A DNA stretch of 64,000 nucleotides from Stenotrophomonas sp046736075 (GCF_046736075.1 NZ_CP177163.1:3224001-3288000); one strand, 5' to 3'. Counted from the stretch's first letter, positions 32,164-41,085 are shown. The notes: a model not told the origin generated them from the letters alone. Numbers and translations are program-made.

Positions 32164-34241
32164 AGACCCTGCATCAACGCCATTTGCGCCGCGTGCGGCG
32201 GCTCGTCATGGGCCGGGGCACACTTGTGGTAGTTGCCGTCCGCGCGCAGTTCCCAGGCGTTGAGGTTGTCGTCCAGGTAGTTCTGCAGGACATCGCGGTA
32301 CACCTTGCGCGCCAGTTCCGGGTCCAGGATCGGGAAACAGGTCTCCACCCGGCGCAGCAGGTTGCGCTCCAGCCAGTCGGCGCTGGCGCAGTACAGCTCG
32401 GCCGCGCCATCGTTGCCGAACCAGTACACGCGGCTGTGTTCGAGGAAGCGCCCGACGATCGAGCGCACCCGGATGTTCTCCGACACCCCCGGCACGCCGG
32501 GGCGCAGCGTGCAGGCGCCGCGCACGATCAGGTCGATCTGCACGCCGGCCTGCGAGGCGGCATACAGCGCCCGTACCACCTGCGGTTCGTTCAGGGCGTT
32601 CATCTTGGCGATGATCCGGCCGGGGCGCCCGCTGGCGGCCAGCCGGGTCTCGCGCTCGATCCGCTGCAGCACGCCGGTGTGCAGGGTGAACGGCGACTGC
32701 AGCAGGCGCTTGAGCTTCATCCGCGGGGCCAGCCCGGACAGCTGCTGGAACAGCAGGTGCACATCGTTGCCGATATCCGCATCGGCGGTGATCAGGCTCA
32801 GGTCGGTGTAGGCGCGTGCGGTGCCGCTGTGATAGTTGCCGGTGCCCAGGTGCACGTAGCGCCGCAGCTTGCGGCCCTCGCGGCGCACGATCAGCAGCAT
32901 CTTGGCGTGGGTCTTGTAGCCCACCACGCCGTACACCACCTGCACGCCGGCTTCCTGCAGGCGATCGGCCAGGCCGAGGTTGGCTTCCTCGTCGAAGCGC
33001 GCGCGCAGTTCCACCACCACCGTCACGTCCTTGCCGTTGCGTGCGGCCTGGATCAGTGCATCGACGATCAGCGAGTCCTTGCCGGTGCGGTACAGCGTCT
33101 GCTTGATGGCCAGCACGTTGGGGTCGATCGCCGCCTGCTTGATCAGATCGAGCACGGCGGTGAACGCGTCGAACGGGTGGTGCAGCAGCACATCCTGGCG
33201 GGCCACCACCTCGAAGATGCCGTCGCTGTCGCGCAGCGTGCGCGGGTTCATCGGCGGGTATTTGAGGTCCGGGCGGGCCAGCAGGTCGTACAGCTGCACC
33301 ACACGGTTGAGGTTGACCGGCCCGTCGATGCGGTAGACCGCGTTTTCGGTCAGCCCGAAGTTCTGCAGCAGGGTGCGCACGATGTCACGCGGGCAATCCT
33401 GCGCGATCTCCAGCCGCACCGCAGGGCGGTACCCGCGGTCGACCAGCTCGTCGCGCAGTGCCAGCGCCAGGTTCTCCACTTCTTCCTCGTCCACCACCAG
33501 CTCGGAATTGCGGGTCACGCGGAACTGATAGGCGCCCTGGACCTCCATGCCCGGGAACAGCTCGTCCACGAAGGTGGACAGCACCGAGGACAGGAACACG
33601 TAGGTCTGCCCGCCGCCCAGCTTCTCAGGCAACTGGATGATGCGCGGCAGCGAGCGCGGCGCGCGCACGATGGCCAGGTGGCCGGCGCGGCCGAACGCAT
33701 CGGTGCCCTTGAGCACCACCACGATGTTCAGCGATTTGTTGAGGATCTTCGGGAACGGGTGCGACGGGTCCAGGCCCAGCGGCGACAGCACCGGCATGAT
33801 CTCGTTGCGGAAATACGCGCGCAGCCAGCGCTTCTGGCGATGCGTCCACGCATTGCGGCCGAGCACGTCGATGCCCGCTTCGTGCAGGGCCGGGCGCAGC
33901 GTGTCGTTCCAGCAGCGGTACTGCTGATCGACCAGTTGTGCGGCGCGGTCGTGGATGGCGTTGAGGATCGCCTGCGGGCTCATGCCGTCCGGTGCCGGCG
34001 GCAGGCCGAACTCCTGCGCGTGGCGCACGGCGGCGGCGCGGATCTCGAAGAACTCGTCGAGGTTGGTGCAGGAAATGCACAGGAAGCGCAGGCGCTCCAG
34101 CAGCGGCACCTGGGTATCCAGCGCCTGGGCCAGCACCCGGAAGTTGAAGTCGAGCTGGGACAGCTCGCGGTTGATGTACAGCGCGGGGTCGCGCAGCGGA
34201 TCGCTGTCCACATTCACAACGGCTGGAGCGAGATTGCTCAT
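32160..34241 (-). CDS. ppk1: polyphosphate kinase 1
   Basis: Polymerises the gamma-phosphate of ATP into polyphosphate; a membrane-associated phospholipase-D-like fold. It has 693 residues (E. coli 688). An N-terminal helical domain (YINRELSQLDFNFRVL) and head domain are followed by two catalytic domains. The autophosphorylated His lies in RRYVHLGTGNYHSGTARAY (about 440-458). ATP-binding basic residues appear in ELRARFDEEANLGLADRL. The second catalytic part has MNALNEP and YALQIDLIVRGAC-type motifs (ASQAGVQIDLIVRGAC). Its start ATGA overlaps the phoR stop by four bases, so it is in the phoB-phoR operon. Confidence 0.97.
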   Translation of the reverse strand: MSNLAPAVVNVDSDPLRDPALYINRELSQLDFNFRVLAQALDTQVPLLERLRFLCISCTNLDEFFEIRAAAVRHAQEFGLPPAPDGMSPQAILNAIHDRAAQLVDQQYRCWNDTLRPALHEAGIDVLGRNAWTHRQKRWLRAYFRNEIMPVLSPLGLDPSHPFPKILNKSLNIVVVLKGTDAFGRAGHLAIVRAPRSLPRIIQLPEKLGGGQTYVFLSSVLSTFVDELFPGMEVQGAYQFRVTRNSELVVDEEEVENLALALRDELVDRGYRPAVRLEIAQDCPRDIVRTLLQNFGLTENAVYRIDGPVNLNRVVQLYDLLARPDLKYPPMNPRTLRDSDGIFEVVARQDVLLHHPFDAFTAVLDLIKQAAIDPNVLAIKQTLYRTGKDSLIVDALIQAARNGKDVTVVVELRARFDEEANLGLADRLQEAGVQVVYGVVGYKTHAKMLLIVRREGRKLRRYVHLGTGNYHSGTARAYTDLSLITADADIGNDVHLLFQQLSGLAPRMKLKRLLQSPFTLHTGVLQRIERETRLAASGRPGRIIAKMNALNEPQVVRALYAASQAGVQIDLIVRGACTLRPGVPGVSENIRVRSIVGRFLEHSRVYWFGNDGAAELYCASADWLERNLLRRVETCFPILDPELARKVYRDVLQNYLDDNLNAWELRADGNYHKCAPAHDEPPHAAQMALMQGL

Positions 34242-35578
34242 GCGGAGAAATCCTCGGAAGCGGGAAGGGAGGCCAGCTCATTGCGCGCGCGCACGTGATC
34301 GGCATCGAAGTGGCAGGAGAACACGCTGCCCTTGCCGACCTCGCTCTGGATCTCCAGGCGGGCGTGGTGCAGGCCAAGAATGTGTTTGACGATCGACAGA
34401 CCCAGCCCGGTGCCGCCGCTTTCGCGCGAACGGCTGCTGGAGACCCGGTAGAAACGCTCGGTCAGGCGTGGCAGGTGGGTGGCCGGAATGCCATAGCCGC
34501 TATCGCGCACCGACAGCACCGCGCCGTCGCCTTCGCGCGCCAGCACCACCTCCACCCGGCCACCGGCGGGCGTATAGCGCACCGCGTTGGTGACCAGGTT
34601 GGAGAAGGCGCTGTGCAGTTCCTTGTTGGACCCCTGCAGGTCGATCCCGGCGCTGTCGACGATGCTGATCTGGTGGCGGCCCTGGCTGTGCGCTTCGGCC
34701 TCGCGGCGCAGGGTGGCCAGCATCGGCGTCATCGCCACCGTTTCTTCTTCGGTATGTTCCTGCGATTCCAGCCGCGACAGCGTCAGCAGGTCTTCCACCA
34801 GCTGGGCCATGCGCTGGGACTGCTTGCGCATTTCCTCCAGCATCGGGCCGGTGCCGGGGAAGTCCTCCGGGTCCATCATGTCCAGGTAGCCGTGCACCAC
34901 CGTCAATGGCGTGCGCAGCTCGTGCGAGACATTGGCCACGAAGTCGCGGCGCACCTGTTCCAGGCGCAGCAGCTTGCTCACGTCGCGCGCGATCAGCAGC
35001 CAGTAGTCCGGCGAGTAGGGGATCAGGCGCAGATTCAGGCGGATCGCCGGGTCCACCGGTGACGGCACGTCCAGGATCGGCTCGGCATTGCGGCCGCCCG
35101 CCAGCCAGTGCGCCAGCGGCATCGGCTGCAGCCGTTCGACCAGCGCCTCGCCGAGGTCCCCGGGATGGTGCAGGCCGAGCAGCGAGGTGGCCGCTTCGTT
35201 GAACCACTGCACGCGCTGGCTGTTGCGGTCCACCACCACCACCGCGTCGGGCAGTGCCGCCGCGGCGGCGCGGTAGCTGCGCAGCATGTCCAGCAGGCGT
35301 CGCTTGCGCGTGCGCATTTCCAGCTGGTTGCGGTACAGCAGCCGGTCCAGTTCATTCCACACGCCGGTGCCGTCGCCGACGTCCCAGCGATGGCGCGCGG
35401 TCAGCCGGCGCAGCACCCGGCGCAGCCGCCAGTAGTGCCAGGCCAGCGCACCGATGGCCGCCAGCGCGATGCACATCCATACCTGCCCCAGCAGCAGACC
35501 CAGCACAGCGGCCGCCAGCAGCAGGGTGGCCAGGGTAGCCAGCGTTTTCAACCAGGCAGAACGGATGTGGCGCGGCAT
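34238..35578 (-). CDS. phoR: phosphate-sensing histidine kinase PhoR
   Basis: Membrane sensor kinase of the Pho regulon, 446 residues (E. coli 431). Two N-terminal helices (about 10-30 and 30-55) with no large periplasmic domain, as in E. coli PhoR, which senses through PstSCAB-PhoU. A PAS domain covers about 95-200 (LPDAVVVVDRNSQRVQWFNEAA). The H-box is FVANVSHELRTPLTVVHGYLD, with the phosphorylated His near residue 220. The ATP domain has the N-box NLVTNAVRYTP, G1 VRDSGYGIP and G2 GTGLGLSIVKHI. It overlaps ppk by four bases, and 83 bases with a GTAG repeat separate it from phoB. Confidence 0.95.
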   Translation of the reverse strand: MPRHIRSAWLKTLATLATLLLAAAVLGLLLGQVWMCIALAAIGALAWHYWRLRRVLRRLTARHRWDVGDGTGVWNELDRLLYRNQLEMRTRKRRLLDMLRSYRAAAAALPDAVVVVDRNSQRVQWFNEAATSLLGLHHPGDLGEALVERLQPMPLAHWLAGGRNAEPILDVPSPVDPAIRLNLRLIPYSPDYWLLIARDVSKLLRLEQVRRDFVANVSHELRTPLTVVHGYLDMMDPEDFPGTGPMLEEMRKQSQRMAQLVEDLLTLSRLESQEHTEEETVAMTPMLATLRREAEAHSQGRHQISIVDSAGIDLQGSNKELHSAFSNLVTNAVRYTPAGGRVEVVLAREGDGAVLSVRDSGYGIPATHLPRLTERFYRVSSSRSRESGGTGLGLSIVKHILGLHHARLEIQSEVGKGSVFSCHFDADHVRARNELASLPASEDFSA

Positions 35579-35600
35579 TGCAGTCTCGTAAAAATGGTCC

Positions 35601-35623
35601 GTAGAGCGGGGCTCTGCCCCGCT
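35601..35623 (+). repeat. SMAG/REP element between phoR and phoB
   Basis: GTAG head with palindrome AGCGGGGC-TCT-GCCCCGCT, in the 83 bases between the phoB stop and the phoR start. Transcription from phoB into phoR would cross it, where it could lower or tune phoR levels. Confidence 0.7.
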
Positions 35624-35661
35624 GGATCAGGAGGCTCCGCCTCGCGCTGAACGGGCTGGAA

Positions 35662-36351
35662 TCAGGTGGCGGTGGAGAAGCGGTAGCCCGCGCCGCGCAC
35701 GGTCTGCACCATGTTCTCCGCACCGAACGGCTCCAGCGTTTTGCGCAGGCGACGGATGTGTACGTCGATGGTACGTTCTTCAACATACACGCTGCCGCCC
35801 CACACGTGGTCAAGCAGCTGCGCGCGGGTATAGACGCGCTCGGGATGCGTCATGAAGAAGTGCAGCAGGCGGTACTCGGTGGGGCCGATCGGCACCGGCT
35901 GGTCGCCGGCGAACACCCGGTGTGCGGCGCCATCGATACGGATCGTGCCGACCGCCACGCTGCCGTCCTCGTCGTCGTCGCGGGCACGGCGCATCACTGC
36001 ACGGATGCGGGCCAGCAGCTCACGCGCCGAGAAGGGCTTGACCACGTAGTCGTCCACGCCGGCTTCCAGGCCGCCAACGCGGTCGTTCTCCTCGCCACGC
36101 GCAGTGAGCATGATGATCGGCACCTCGCGGGTGAGGGCCTCCTTGCGCCACCGCCGGGCCAGGTCCAGGCCGCTGGTGCCCGGGAGCATCCAGTCCAGCA
36201 GGATCAGGTCCGGGACGCGGTCGGCGATGGCGGTCTGCGCCTCGCGGGCATCGCCGGCGTGGATCGGGTCGTAATCACCCTTGCGCAGGGCGAAAGCGAC
36301 CATTTCTCGGATCGCGGGTTCGTCGTCGACGATCAGGATGCGTTTCTGCAC
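35662..36351 (-). CDS. phoB: phosphate regulon response regulator PhoB
   Basis: OmpR/PhoB-family response regulator of 229 residues, the usual length. It starts at a GTG (MQKRILIVDDEPAIREM). In the receiver domain the phospho-acceptor Asp is in LILLDWMLPGTSG (about residue 54), with Thr in MLTARGEE and Lys in VVKPFSARELLARI. The winged-helix effector domain covers about 130-225 and ends with RTIDVHIRRLRKTLEPFG. It is activated by PhoR under phosphate limitation and binds Pho boxes. A candidate Pho box lies 54 bases upstream of its own start. It heads phoB-phoR-ppk-ppx. Confidence 0.97.
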   Translation of the reverse strand: MQKRILIVDDEPAIREMVAFALRKGDYDPIHAGDAREAQTAIADRVPDLILLDWMLPGTSGLDLARRWRKEALTREVPIIMLTARGEENDRVGGLEAGVDDYVVKPFSARELLARIRAVMRRARDDDEDGSVAVGTIRIDGAAHRVFAGDQPVPIGPTEYRLLHFFMTHPERVYTRAQLLDHVWGGSVYVEERTIDVHIRRLRKTLEPFGAENMVQTVRGAGYRFSTAT

Positions 36352-36404
36352 GTGCCCACCGTAATGCTTATCAGACCGGGATTGAGCCCAGTAGACTACG
36401 GTTT

Positions 36405-36422
36405 CATGACATGTTTGTGACG
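36405..36422 (-). promoter_or_regulatory. candidate Pho box upstream of phoB
   Basis: On the minus strand the sequence reads CGTCACA-AACA-TGTCATG. Two 7-base direct repeats with GTCA cores are 11 bases apart, separated by 4 A/C-rich bases. This is the geometry of a PhoB box (CTGTCAT-N4-CTGTCAT). It is about 54 bases upstream of the GTG start of phoB and suggests autoregulation. Confidence 0.7.
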
Positions 36423-36463
36423 ACCGGACCGGGTATCGGCGTGTTGTGCCATCGGGCGGTCAT

Positions 36464-36486
36464 GTAGACCGGGCCGGCGGCCGGCT
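36464..36486 (+). repeat. SMAG/REP element at the 3' end of the BepA-like gene
   Basis: GTAG head followed by GACCGGGCCGGCGGCCGGCTC, an imperfect member of the same palindrome class. It ends on the last base of the stop codon of the M48 protease gene. Confidence 0.6.
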
Positions 36487-38126
36487 CAGCGCCGGTCCAG
36501 ATCGGGGTCCTGGATGCCCTGCCGGCGCATTTCCAGCACGGTGGGCGTGATCGCCTCGATCCGCGCATCCACCCGGGCCCGGCCGACATAGTCCAGTGCC
36601 GGCTGGCGCTTGAGCGCCTGCAGCTGGATCAGCGCCTGCTCCGGTCGCCCGCTCAGGAACGCAGCTTCGGCGTAGGCCTCGCTGGCCCGGGTGGTATCCC
36701 CGGCCAGTTCGCTGGCGCGGGCGAAGCGGCTCTGGAACACCGGATCATTGCCACTTTGCGACAGCAGCGGGCGCAGCATGGCCTGGGCGCGCTGGCCGGC
36801 CTCGCGCCCGCCCTGTTCGTTGAGGATGGCGGCGAAGGTCAGCGCCACCGGCCGGCTGCCCGGGTGCTGGCGCAGCAGGGCCTCGAAGCGGGCATTGGCC
36901 TGGGCCGGCTGGCCGGCGCGGGATTCGGCCTCGCCCAGTGCCAGCGCCACCCACAGGTTGTCGGGGTGGTCGCGCAGCAGCCCCTGCAGGTCGTCGCGCG
37001 CCTTGCTGGCGGCGCTGCTGCGCAGCCGCGCCAGGGCCAGTCCATAGCGCTGCGGCTCGGTCAGGCCGCCCTTCTGCGCGCGCTGCAGGTTTTCATATTC
37101 GGTCAGCACATCGCCGGGTGTATCGGCGCTCAGCACCCGCAGGCGTTCACGGGCCCACTCGAACTGCCCGGTGGCGCCGCGGCTGAGCGTGTTCACCGAG
37201 ACCTGCATGGACGCCGGCAGCAGGGGGTTGGTGCGCCGGACCAGCGGGTCGGACAACGCCGGGTCGGCCGGGTCCACGCGTTCCTGGCGCACGCCGCCGG
37301 GCACGGCGGTGGTCAGCAGCACGGTGTCCTTCTTCATCTGCTCGGCGCGGGACTTGGCCTCGCTGATGCGGGTGGTGGTCACCGGGTGGGTCTGCAGGAA
37401 GTCCGGCACCGAGTAGCCACCGGCGTTGCCCCGCATCGAGGCGGACATGCGTTCGAAGAAGCCGGCCATCGCATCCACGTCGTAGCCGCTGCGGGCCAGG
37501 GTGCGGATGCCGAGCCGGTCGGCCTCGGATTCATTGGACCGGGTGTAGTTGATCTGACGCTGCTGCATCAGGCCCATGCCGGAGGTGATGGCGGCCATCG
37601 TCGCATCGCCGGAGGAGTTGCCCCCGGCCTGCTGGGCGGCGACCACCGCCGCGAGCATGCCCAGCAGAATCGGGATCTGGTCGCGCTGGGCGCGTTCAAC
37701 TCCGCGCAGCACATGCTGCTGGGTGACGTGGGCGATTTCATGGGACAGCACCGCGGCCACCTCGTCCTCGCGCTCGGCGGTCAGCACCAGCCCGGCGTTG
37801 ACCCCGATGAAGCCGCCCAAGGTGGCGAAGGCGTTGATCTGGCGGTCCTTGAGCATGAAGAACGTGTAGGGCTGCCGTGGCTGGGCACTGTTGGAGCCCA
37901 GCCGTGCGCCCATCGTCTGCAGCCAGTCATCCACCAGCGGGTCGTCGAGCAGGTAGCCGTAGTTGCGCAGTTCGCGCAGCATCATCCCGCCGTACTCGGC
38001 CTGGCGCGCCGGGGTCAGCAGTTCGCCGGCCGAGGAGCCGATGTCCGGCAGCTTGCTGTCCTGGGCCGAGGCCAGCGGCACGGCCAGGGCCAGGGTCAAC
38101 GCAGCGGAAAGCAGCAGAGGGCGCAA
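36486..38126 (-). CDS. BepA-like M48 metalloprotease with TPR domain
   Basis: Periplasmic outer-membrane-quality-control protease of 546 residues (E. coli BepA 487). The start is inferred at a TTG (38124-38126) six bases after CCAGGAG; it gives a clean signal peptide ending AVPLASAQDSK. The catalytic zinc site is VLSHEIAHVTQQH (HExxH, about 130-143) in the M48 domain (about 60-280), and the third ligand Glu is in SNESEADRLG. Tetratricopeptide-like repeats fill about 310-530. BepA assists LptD assembly and degrades stalled barrels. It is transcribed alone, divergent from the glutaredoxin gene. Confidence 0.88.
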   Translation of the reverse strand: MRPLLLSAALTLALAVPLASAQDSKLPDIGSSAGELLTPARQAEYGGMMLRELRNYGYLLDDPLVDDWLQTMGARLGSNSAQPRQPYTFFMLKDRQINAFATLGGFIGVNAGLVLTAEREDEVAAVLSHEIAHVTQQHVLRGVERAQRDQIPILLGMLAAVVAAQQAGGNSSGDATMAAITSGMGLMQQRQINYTRSNESEADRLGIRTLARSGYDVDAMAGFFERMSASMRGNAGGYSVPDFLQTHPVTTTRISEAKSRAEQMKKDTVLLTTAVPGGVRQERVDPADPALSDPLVRRTNPLLPASMQVSVNTLSRGATGQFEWARERLRVLSADTPGDVLTEYENLQRAQKGGLTEPQRYGLALARLRSSAASKARDDLQGLLRDHPDNLWVALALGEAESRAGQPAQANARFEALLRQHPGSRPVALTFAAILNEQGGREAGQRAQAMLRPLLSQSGNDPVFQSRFARASELAGDTTRASEAYAEAAFLSGRPEQALIQLQALKRQPALDYVGRARVDARIEAITPTVLEMRRQGIQDPDLDRR

Positions 38127-38279
38127 ACGAAGCTCCTGGAAGGGTGGGGCGGGTCCAGCCGGTACAGGGTGGCAGGGCCCCTGCAAATCTACGGTTAATC
38201 CACAGTGTTGCGGCGGTGACGTGGAAATTCCAGCGGGCCGCTACCATATACAGACACTCGTTCCGCTGTGGAGTTTCCC

Positions 38280-38579
38280 GTGAGCCAAGATGTCGCTTCC
38301 ACCCCGGGTGGCGCGCCCGCCATCACCATCTATTCGACCGCGGTCTGCCCCTACTGCGTGGCGGCCAAGAACTTCCTCAAGAGCAAGGGCCGCGACTGGA
38401 CCGAAGTCCGGATCGACCTGGATCCGGTCGAGCGCGAGAAAATGATGGCCAAGACCCGTCGCACCAGCGTGCCGCAGATCTTCGTCGGCGACGTCCATGT
38501 GGGCGGTTACGACGACATGATGGCGCTGCACCGCGCCGGCAAGCTGGAGCCGCTGCTGGCCGGCGAGGGCCAGGCATGA
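38280..38579 (+). CDS. grxC: glutaredoxin 3
   Basis: Small thiol-disulfide oxidoreductase of 99 residues. The likely start is a GTG at 38280, six bases after GGAG; it gives MSQDVASTPGGAPAITIYST. The active site CPYC (IYSTAVCPYCVAAKNFL) is near residue 25. The TSVPQIFVGDVHVGGYDD segment has the cis-Pro and glutathione-binding glycines. It reduces disulfides using glutathione and passes electrons to ribonucleotide reductase. Its stop overlaps the start of the AhpD-like gene by four bases (ATGA), so the two are translationally coupled. Confidence 0.93.
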   Translation: MSQDVASTPGGAPAITIYSTAVCPYCVAAKNFLKSKGRDWTEVRIDLDPVEREKMMAKTRRTSVPQIFVGDVHVGGYDDMMALHRAGKLEPLLAGEGQA

Positions 38580-38968
38580 GCGCGGCCGACGACGGCAGCA
38601 AGGACCGGATCGCCGAATTCACCGAATTCCGCCAGCGCATGAACCAGCGCATCCTTGGCGAGCCCAACCAGGTCGTGCGCCGCTTCTTCGCGCTGGATAC
38701 CCAGACCTACCAGGCCGGCGCGCTGGATGTGAAGACCAAGGAGCTGCTCGGTCTGGTGGCCTCGATGGTGCTGCGCTGCGATGACTGCATCAGCTACCAC
38801 GTGGCCCAGTGCAAGGACGCCGGTGTGACCCGCGAGGAGTTCTTCGAGACCTTCTCGGTCGGCCTGGTGGTCGGCGGCTCCATCGTGATCCCGCACCTGC
38901 GCCGCGCGGTCGACTTCCTGGACCAGCTGGAAGGTGGCGCCGAGGCGCCGGCCGTTCACGAACATTGA
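38576..38968 (+). CDS. AhpD-like carboxymuconolactone decarboxylase family protein
   Basis: Protein of 130 residues, helical CMD fold. The active-site motif is VLRCDDCISYHVAQCKDAG, a Cys-x-x-Cys followed by His. This is the peroxidase-partner arrangement of AhpD rather than that of true carboxymuconolactone decarboxylases. Peroxide defence is therefore the likelier role. The ATG at 38576 overlaps the glutaredoxin stop, which fits a joint redox function. No ahpC is nearby. Cytosolic, probably multimeric. Confidence 0.85.
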   Translation: MSAADDGSKDRIAEFTEFRQRMNQRILGEPNQVVRRFFALDTQTYQAGALDVKTKELLGLVASMVLRCDDCISYHVAQCKDAGVTREEFFETFSVGLVVGGSIVIPHLRRAVDFLDQLEGGAEAPAVHEH

Positions 38969-38985
38969 TGGGAACTGTCCGACCG

Positions 38986-39050
38986 ACGGTCGGGCGCCAC
39001 CGGTGGTTTCCCCGCGAACGTACCGGCAGGTGCCGACCGCAGGTCGGTAC
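38986..39050. repeat. pair of GACC/GGTC palindromic repeats
   Basis: A partial CCGACCGACGGTCGG copy lies near 38988. A fuller copy GTGCCGACC-GCA-GGTCGGTAC is at 39030-39050. It is the same core as the repeats at 18529, 28000, 57364 and 58479. They occupy the gap before the isocitrate dehydrogenase gene. Confidence 0.65.
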
Positions 39051-39187
39051 GGCCCGCGGTCTGGGACTAAAGGCTGATTTGGGGTCCCCGGGCCGGCTCA
39101 GGCATAATTGCGGGTGAAACTTCCCTTGCGCCGGTGCTTCGCGCACCTGACGGATGGCGCTTCCCCCTCGGTTCGGAATACATATCA

Positions 39188-40195
39188 ATGACGCAGAAAA
39201 TCACGGTCATCCGCGGCGACGGCATCGGCCCGGAGATCATGGACGCTACCCTGTTCGTGCTCGGCAAGCTCGACACCGGCTTTGAATACGAAGACGCCGA
39301 TGCGGGCCTGGTCGCGCTGGAGAAGCACGGCGACCTGATGCCGGCGGCCACGCTGGAGTCGATCGCACGCAACAAGATCGCGCTGAAGAGCCCGCTGACC
39401 ACGCCGGTCGGTGGTGGCTTCACCTCGATCAACGTCAGCCTGCGTCGCCACTTCGACCTGTACGCCAACGTGCGTCCGGCGACCTCGTTCCCGAACACCA
39501 AGTCGCGCTTCGGCGACGGCGTGAACCTGATCACCGTCCGTGAGAACACCGAAGGCGCCTACCTGGCCGAAGGCCAGGAAGTCTCGGCCGACGGCGAAAC
39601 CGCCTTCTCCGGCACCCGCATCACCCGCAAGGGCTCCGAGCGCATCGTGCGCTACGCCTTCGAGCTGGCCCGCAGCACCGGCCGCAAGAAGGTCACGGCC
39701 GTGCACAAGGCCAACATCATCAAGTCGACCTCGGGCCTGTTCCTGGCCGTGGCGCGCGAAGTGGCGGCCAAGTACCCGGACATCGAGTTCCAGGAAATGA
39801 TCGTCGACAACGCCTGCATGCAGCTGGTGATGCGTCCGGAACAGTTCGACATCATCGTCACCACCAACCTGTTCGGCGACATCATCTCCGACCTGTGCGC
39901 CGGCCTCGTCGGCGGCCTGGGCCTGGCCCCGGGCGCCAACATCGGTGTGGACGCGGCGATCTTCGAAGCCGTGCACGGCACCGCGCCGGACATCGCCGGC
40001 CAGGGCAAGGCCAACCCGTGCGCGCTGCTGCTCGCCGCCGCACAGATGCTCGACCATGTCGGCCAGACCGACAACGCCGAGCGTCTGCGCAAGGCCATCG
40101 TGGCGACGCTGGAAGCCAAGGATTCGCTGACCGGCGACCTCGGCGGCACCGGCAACACGATGGGCTTCGCCCAGGCCATCGCCAGCCGTCTGTAA
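39188..40195 (+). CDS. isocitrate dehydrogenase, NAD-type
   Basis: TCA-cycle enzyme converting isocitrate to 2-oxoglutarate, 335 residues. This short form resembles the mitochondrial-type and Xanthomonas NAD-linked enzymes, not the 416-residue NADP enzyme of E. coli. Active-site elements: TVIRGDGIGPEIMDA, KSPLTTPVGGG, the substrate-binding LRRHFDLYANVRP, TRKGSERIVRYAFELAR, KANIIKSTSG and the metal site FGDIISDLCAGLVGGLGLAPGANIG. The coenzyme loop (HGTAPDIAGQGKANP) has the Asp expected for NAD preference. No partner gene is adjacent. Confidence 0.92.
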   Translation: MTQKITVIRGDGIGPEIMDATLFVLGKLDTGFEYEDADAGLVALEKHGDLMPAATLESIARNKIALKSPLTTPVGGGFTSINVSLRRHFDLYANVRPATSFPNTKSRFGDGVNLITVRENTEGAYLAEGQEVSADGETAFSGTRITRKGSERIVRYAFELARSTGRKKVTAVHKANIIKSTSGLFLAVAREVAAKYPDIEFQEMIVDNACMQLVMRPEQFDIIVTTNLFGDIISDLCAGLVGGLGLAPGANIGVDAAIFEAVHGTAPDIAGQGKANPCALLLAAAQMLDHVGQTDNAERLRKAIVATLEAKDSLTGDLGGTGNTMGFAQAIASRL

Positions 40196-40223
40196 GCGGC
40201 CCAGGCATCGCCCGGTAACCTCC

Positions 40224-40249
40224 AGCGGGGCGCCTTCGGGCGCCCCGCT
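40224..40249. other. stable hairpin after the isocitrate dehydrogenase gene
   Basis: AGCGGGGCGCC-TTCG-GGCGCCCCGCT, an 11-base perfect stem with a UUCG-type tetraloop, 29 bases after the stop codon. There is no downstream T-run, so it may act as an mRNA 3' stabiliser more than a terminator. Confidence 0.7.
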
Positions 40250-40293
40250 GCGTTTGCGTCGCAGGCGACGCGCAGCATGGCAGGAGCACGGCA

Positions 40294-41049
40294 ATGGAGT
40301 CGGTGTATGTGATCGTGGCCCTCGGCGCGATCGTGGCGGGATTCGTGCAGGGCCTGTCGGGGTTCGCGTTTGGCCTGGTCGCCATGTCGTTCTGGGCGTG
40401 GACCCTGGATCCGCGGCTGGCGGCGACCCTGTCGGTGTTCGGCGCGCTGGTGGGGCAGCTGCTGGCGGCGTTCACCGTGCGACGTGGCTTCGACCTGCAG
40501 CGGCTGCTGCCGTTCGTGCTGGGCGGTCTGGCCGGCATTCCACTGGGGGTGGCGGTGCTGCCGCACCTGGACATGGATTGGTTCAAGGCGCTGCTGGGCG
40601 GGCTGCTGGTGATCTGGTGCCCGGCCATGCTGATGGCGCGGTCGCTGCCGCGGATCACCGCGGGCGGCCGGATCGCGGACGCGGCGGTCGGCATGGCCGG
40701 CGGCGTGCTCGGTGGCATCGGTGGATTCACCGGCACCCTGCCAACGCTGTGGTGCACGCTGCGCGGCATGGACAAGGATGCCCAGCGCGCCATCATCCAG
40801 AACTTCAACCTGTCCATGCTGCTGGTGACGATGGGCATCTACTTGGCCACCGGCGTGGTCACCCGGCAGGTGCTGCCGCTGTTCGCCATCGTCGCACCGG
40901 CCATGCTGCTGCCCACCCTGTTCGGCGCAAAGCTGTACATCGGCATCAGCGAGGCGCGCTTCCGGCAGATCGTGCTCGGCCTGCTCACCGCCTCCGGCGT
41001 GGCGTTGCTGGCCTCGTCGGTACCGGCGCTGCTGGCACGTGCGGGCTGA
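40294..41049 (+). CDS. TSUP-family (TauE/SafE) membrane permease
   Basis: Integral membrane protein of 251 residues with eight hydrophobic helices arranged as two repeats. The family start is VIVALGAIVAGFVQGLSGFAFGLVAMSFW, and the second repeat has GMAGGVLGGIGGFTGTLPTLW. TauE/SafE proteins are thought to export sulfite or sulfonate-derived anions, or other organic acids. The ATG at 40294 has an AGGAGCACGGCA site. It stands alone, and its substrate cannot be inferred from neighbours. Confidence 0.88.
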   Translation: MESVYVIVALGAIVAGFVQGLSGFAFGLVAMSFWAWTLDPRLAATLSVFGALVGQLLAAFTVRRGFDLQRLLPFVLGGLAGIPLGVAVLPHLDMDWFKALLGGLLVIWCPAMLMARSLPRITAGGRIADAAVGMAGGVLGGIGGFTGTLPTLWCTLRGMDKDAQRAIIQNFNLSMLLVTMGIYLATGVVTRQVLPLFAIVAPAMLLPTLFGAKLYIGISEARFRQIVLGLLTASGVALLASSVPALLARAG

Positions 41050-41053
41050 TCAA

Positions 41054-41085
41054 CGCAGAAGGGCGCCATCCGGCGCCCTTCTGCG
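41054..41085. terminator. hairpin between convergent TSUP and BI-1 genes
   Basis: Perfect 14-base inverted repeat CGCAGAAGGGCGCC / GGCGCCCTTCTGCG. It lies in the 56 bases between two convergent stop codons, so it is likely a bidirectional terminator. Confidence 0.7.

Noticed and set aside
31428..34298. A very long open frame on the plus strand opposite ppk and ppx.
   Set aside because: The minus strand has complete ppk1 and ppx; long antisense frames are common in high-GC DNA with GC-rich third positions. It has no start signal and no recognisable domain.
40224..40249. Rho-independent terminator after the isocitrate dehydrogenase gene.
   Set aside because: The hairpin is excellent but no T-run follows, so it is listed only as a hairpin.
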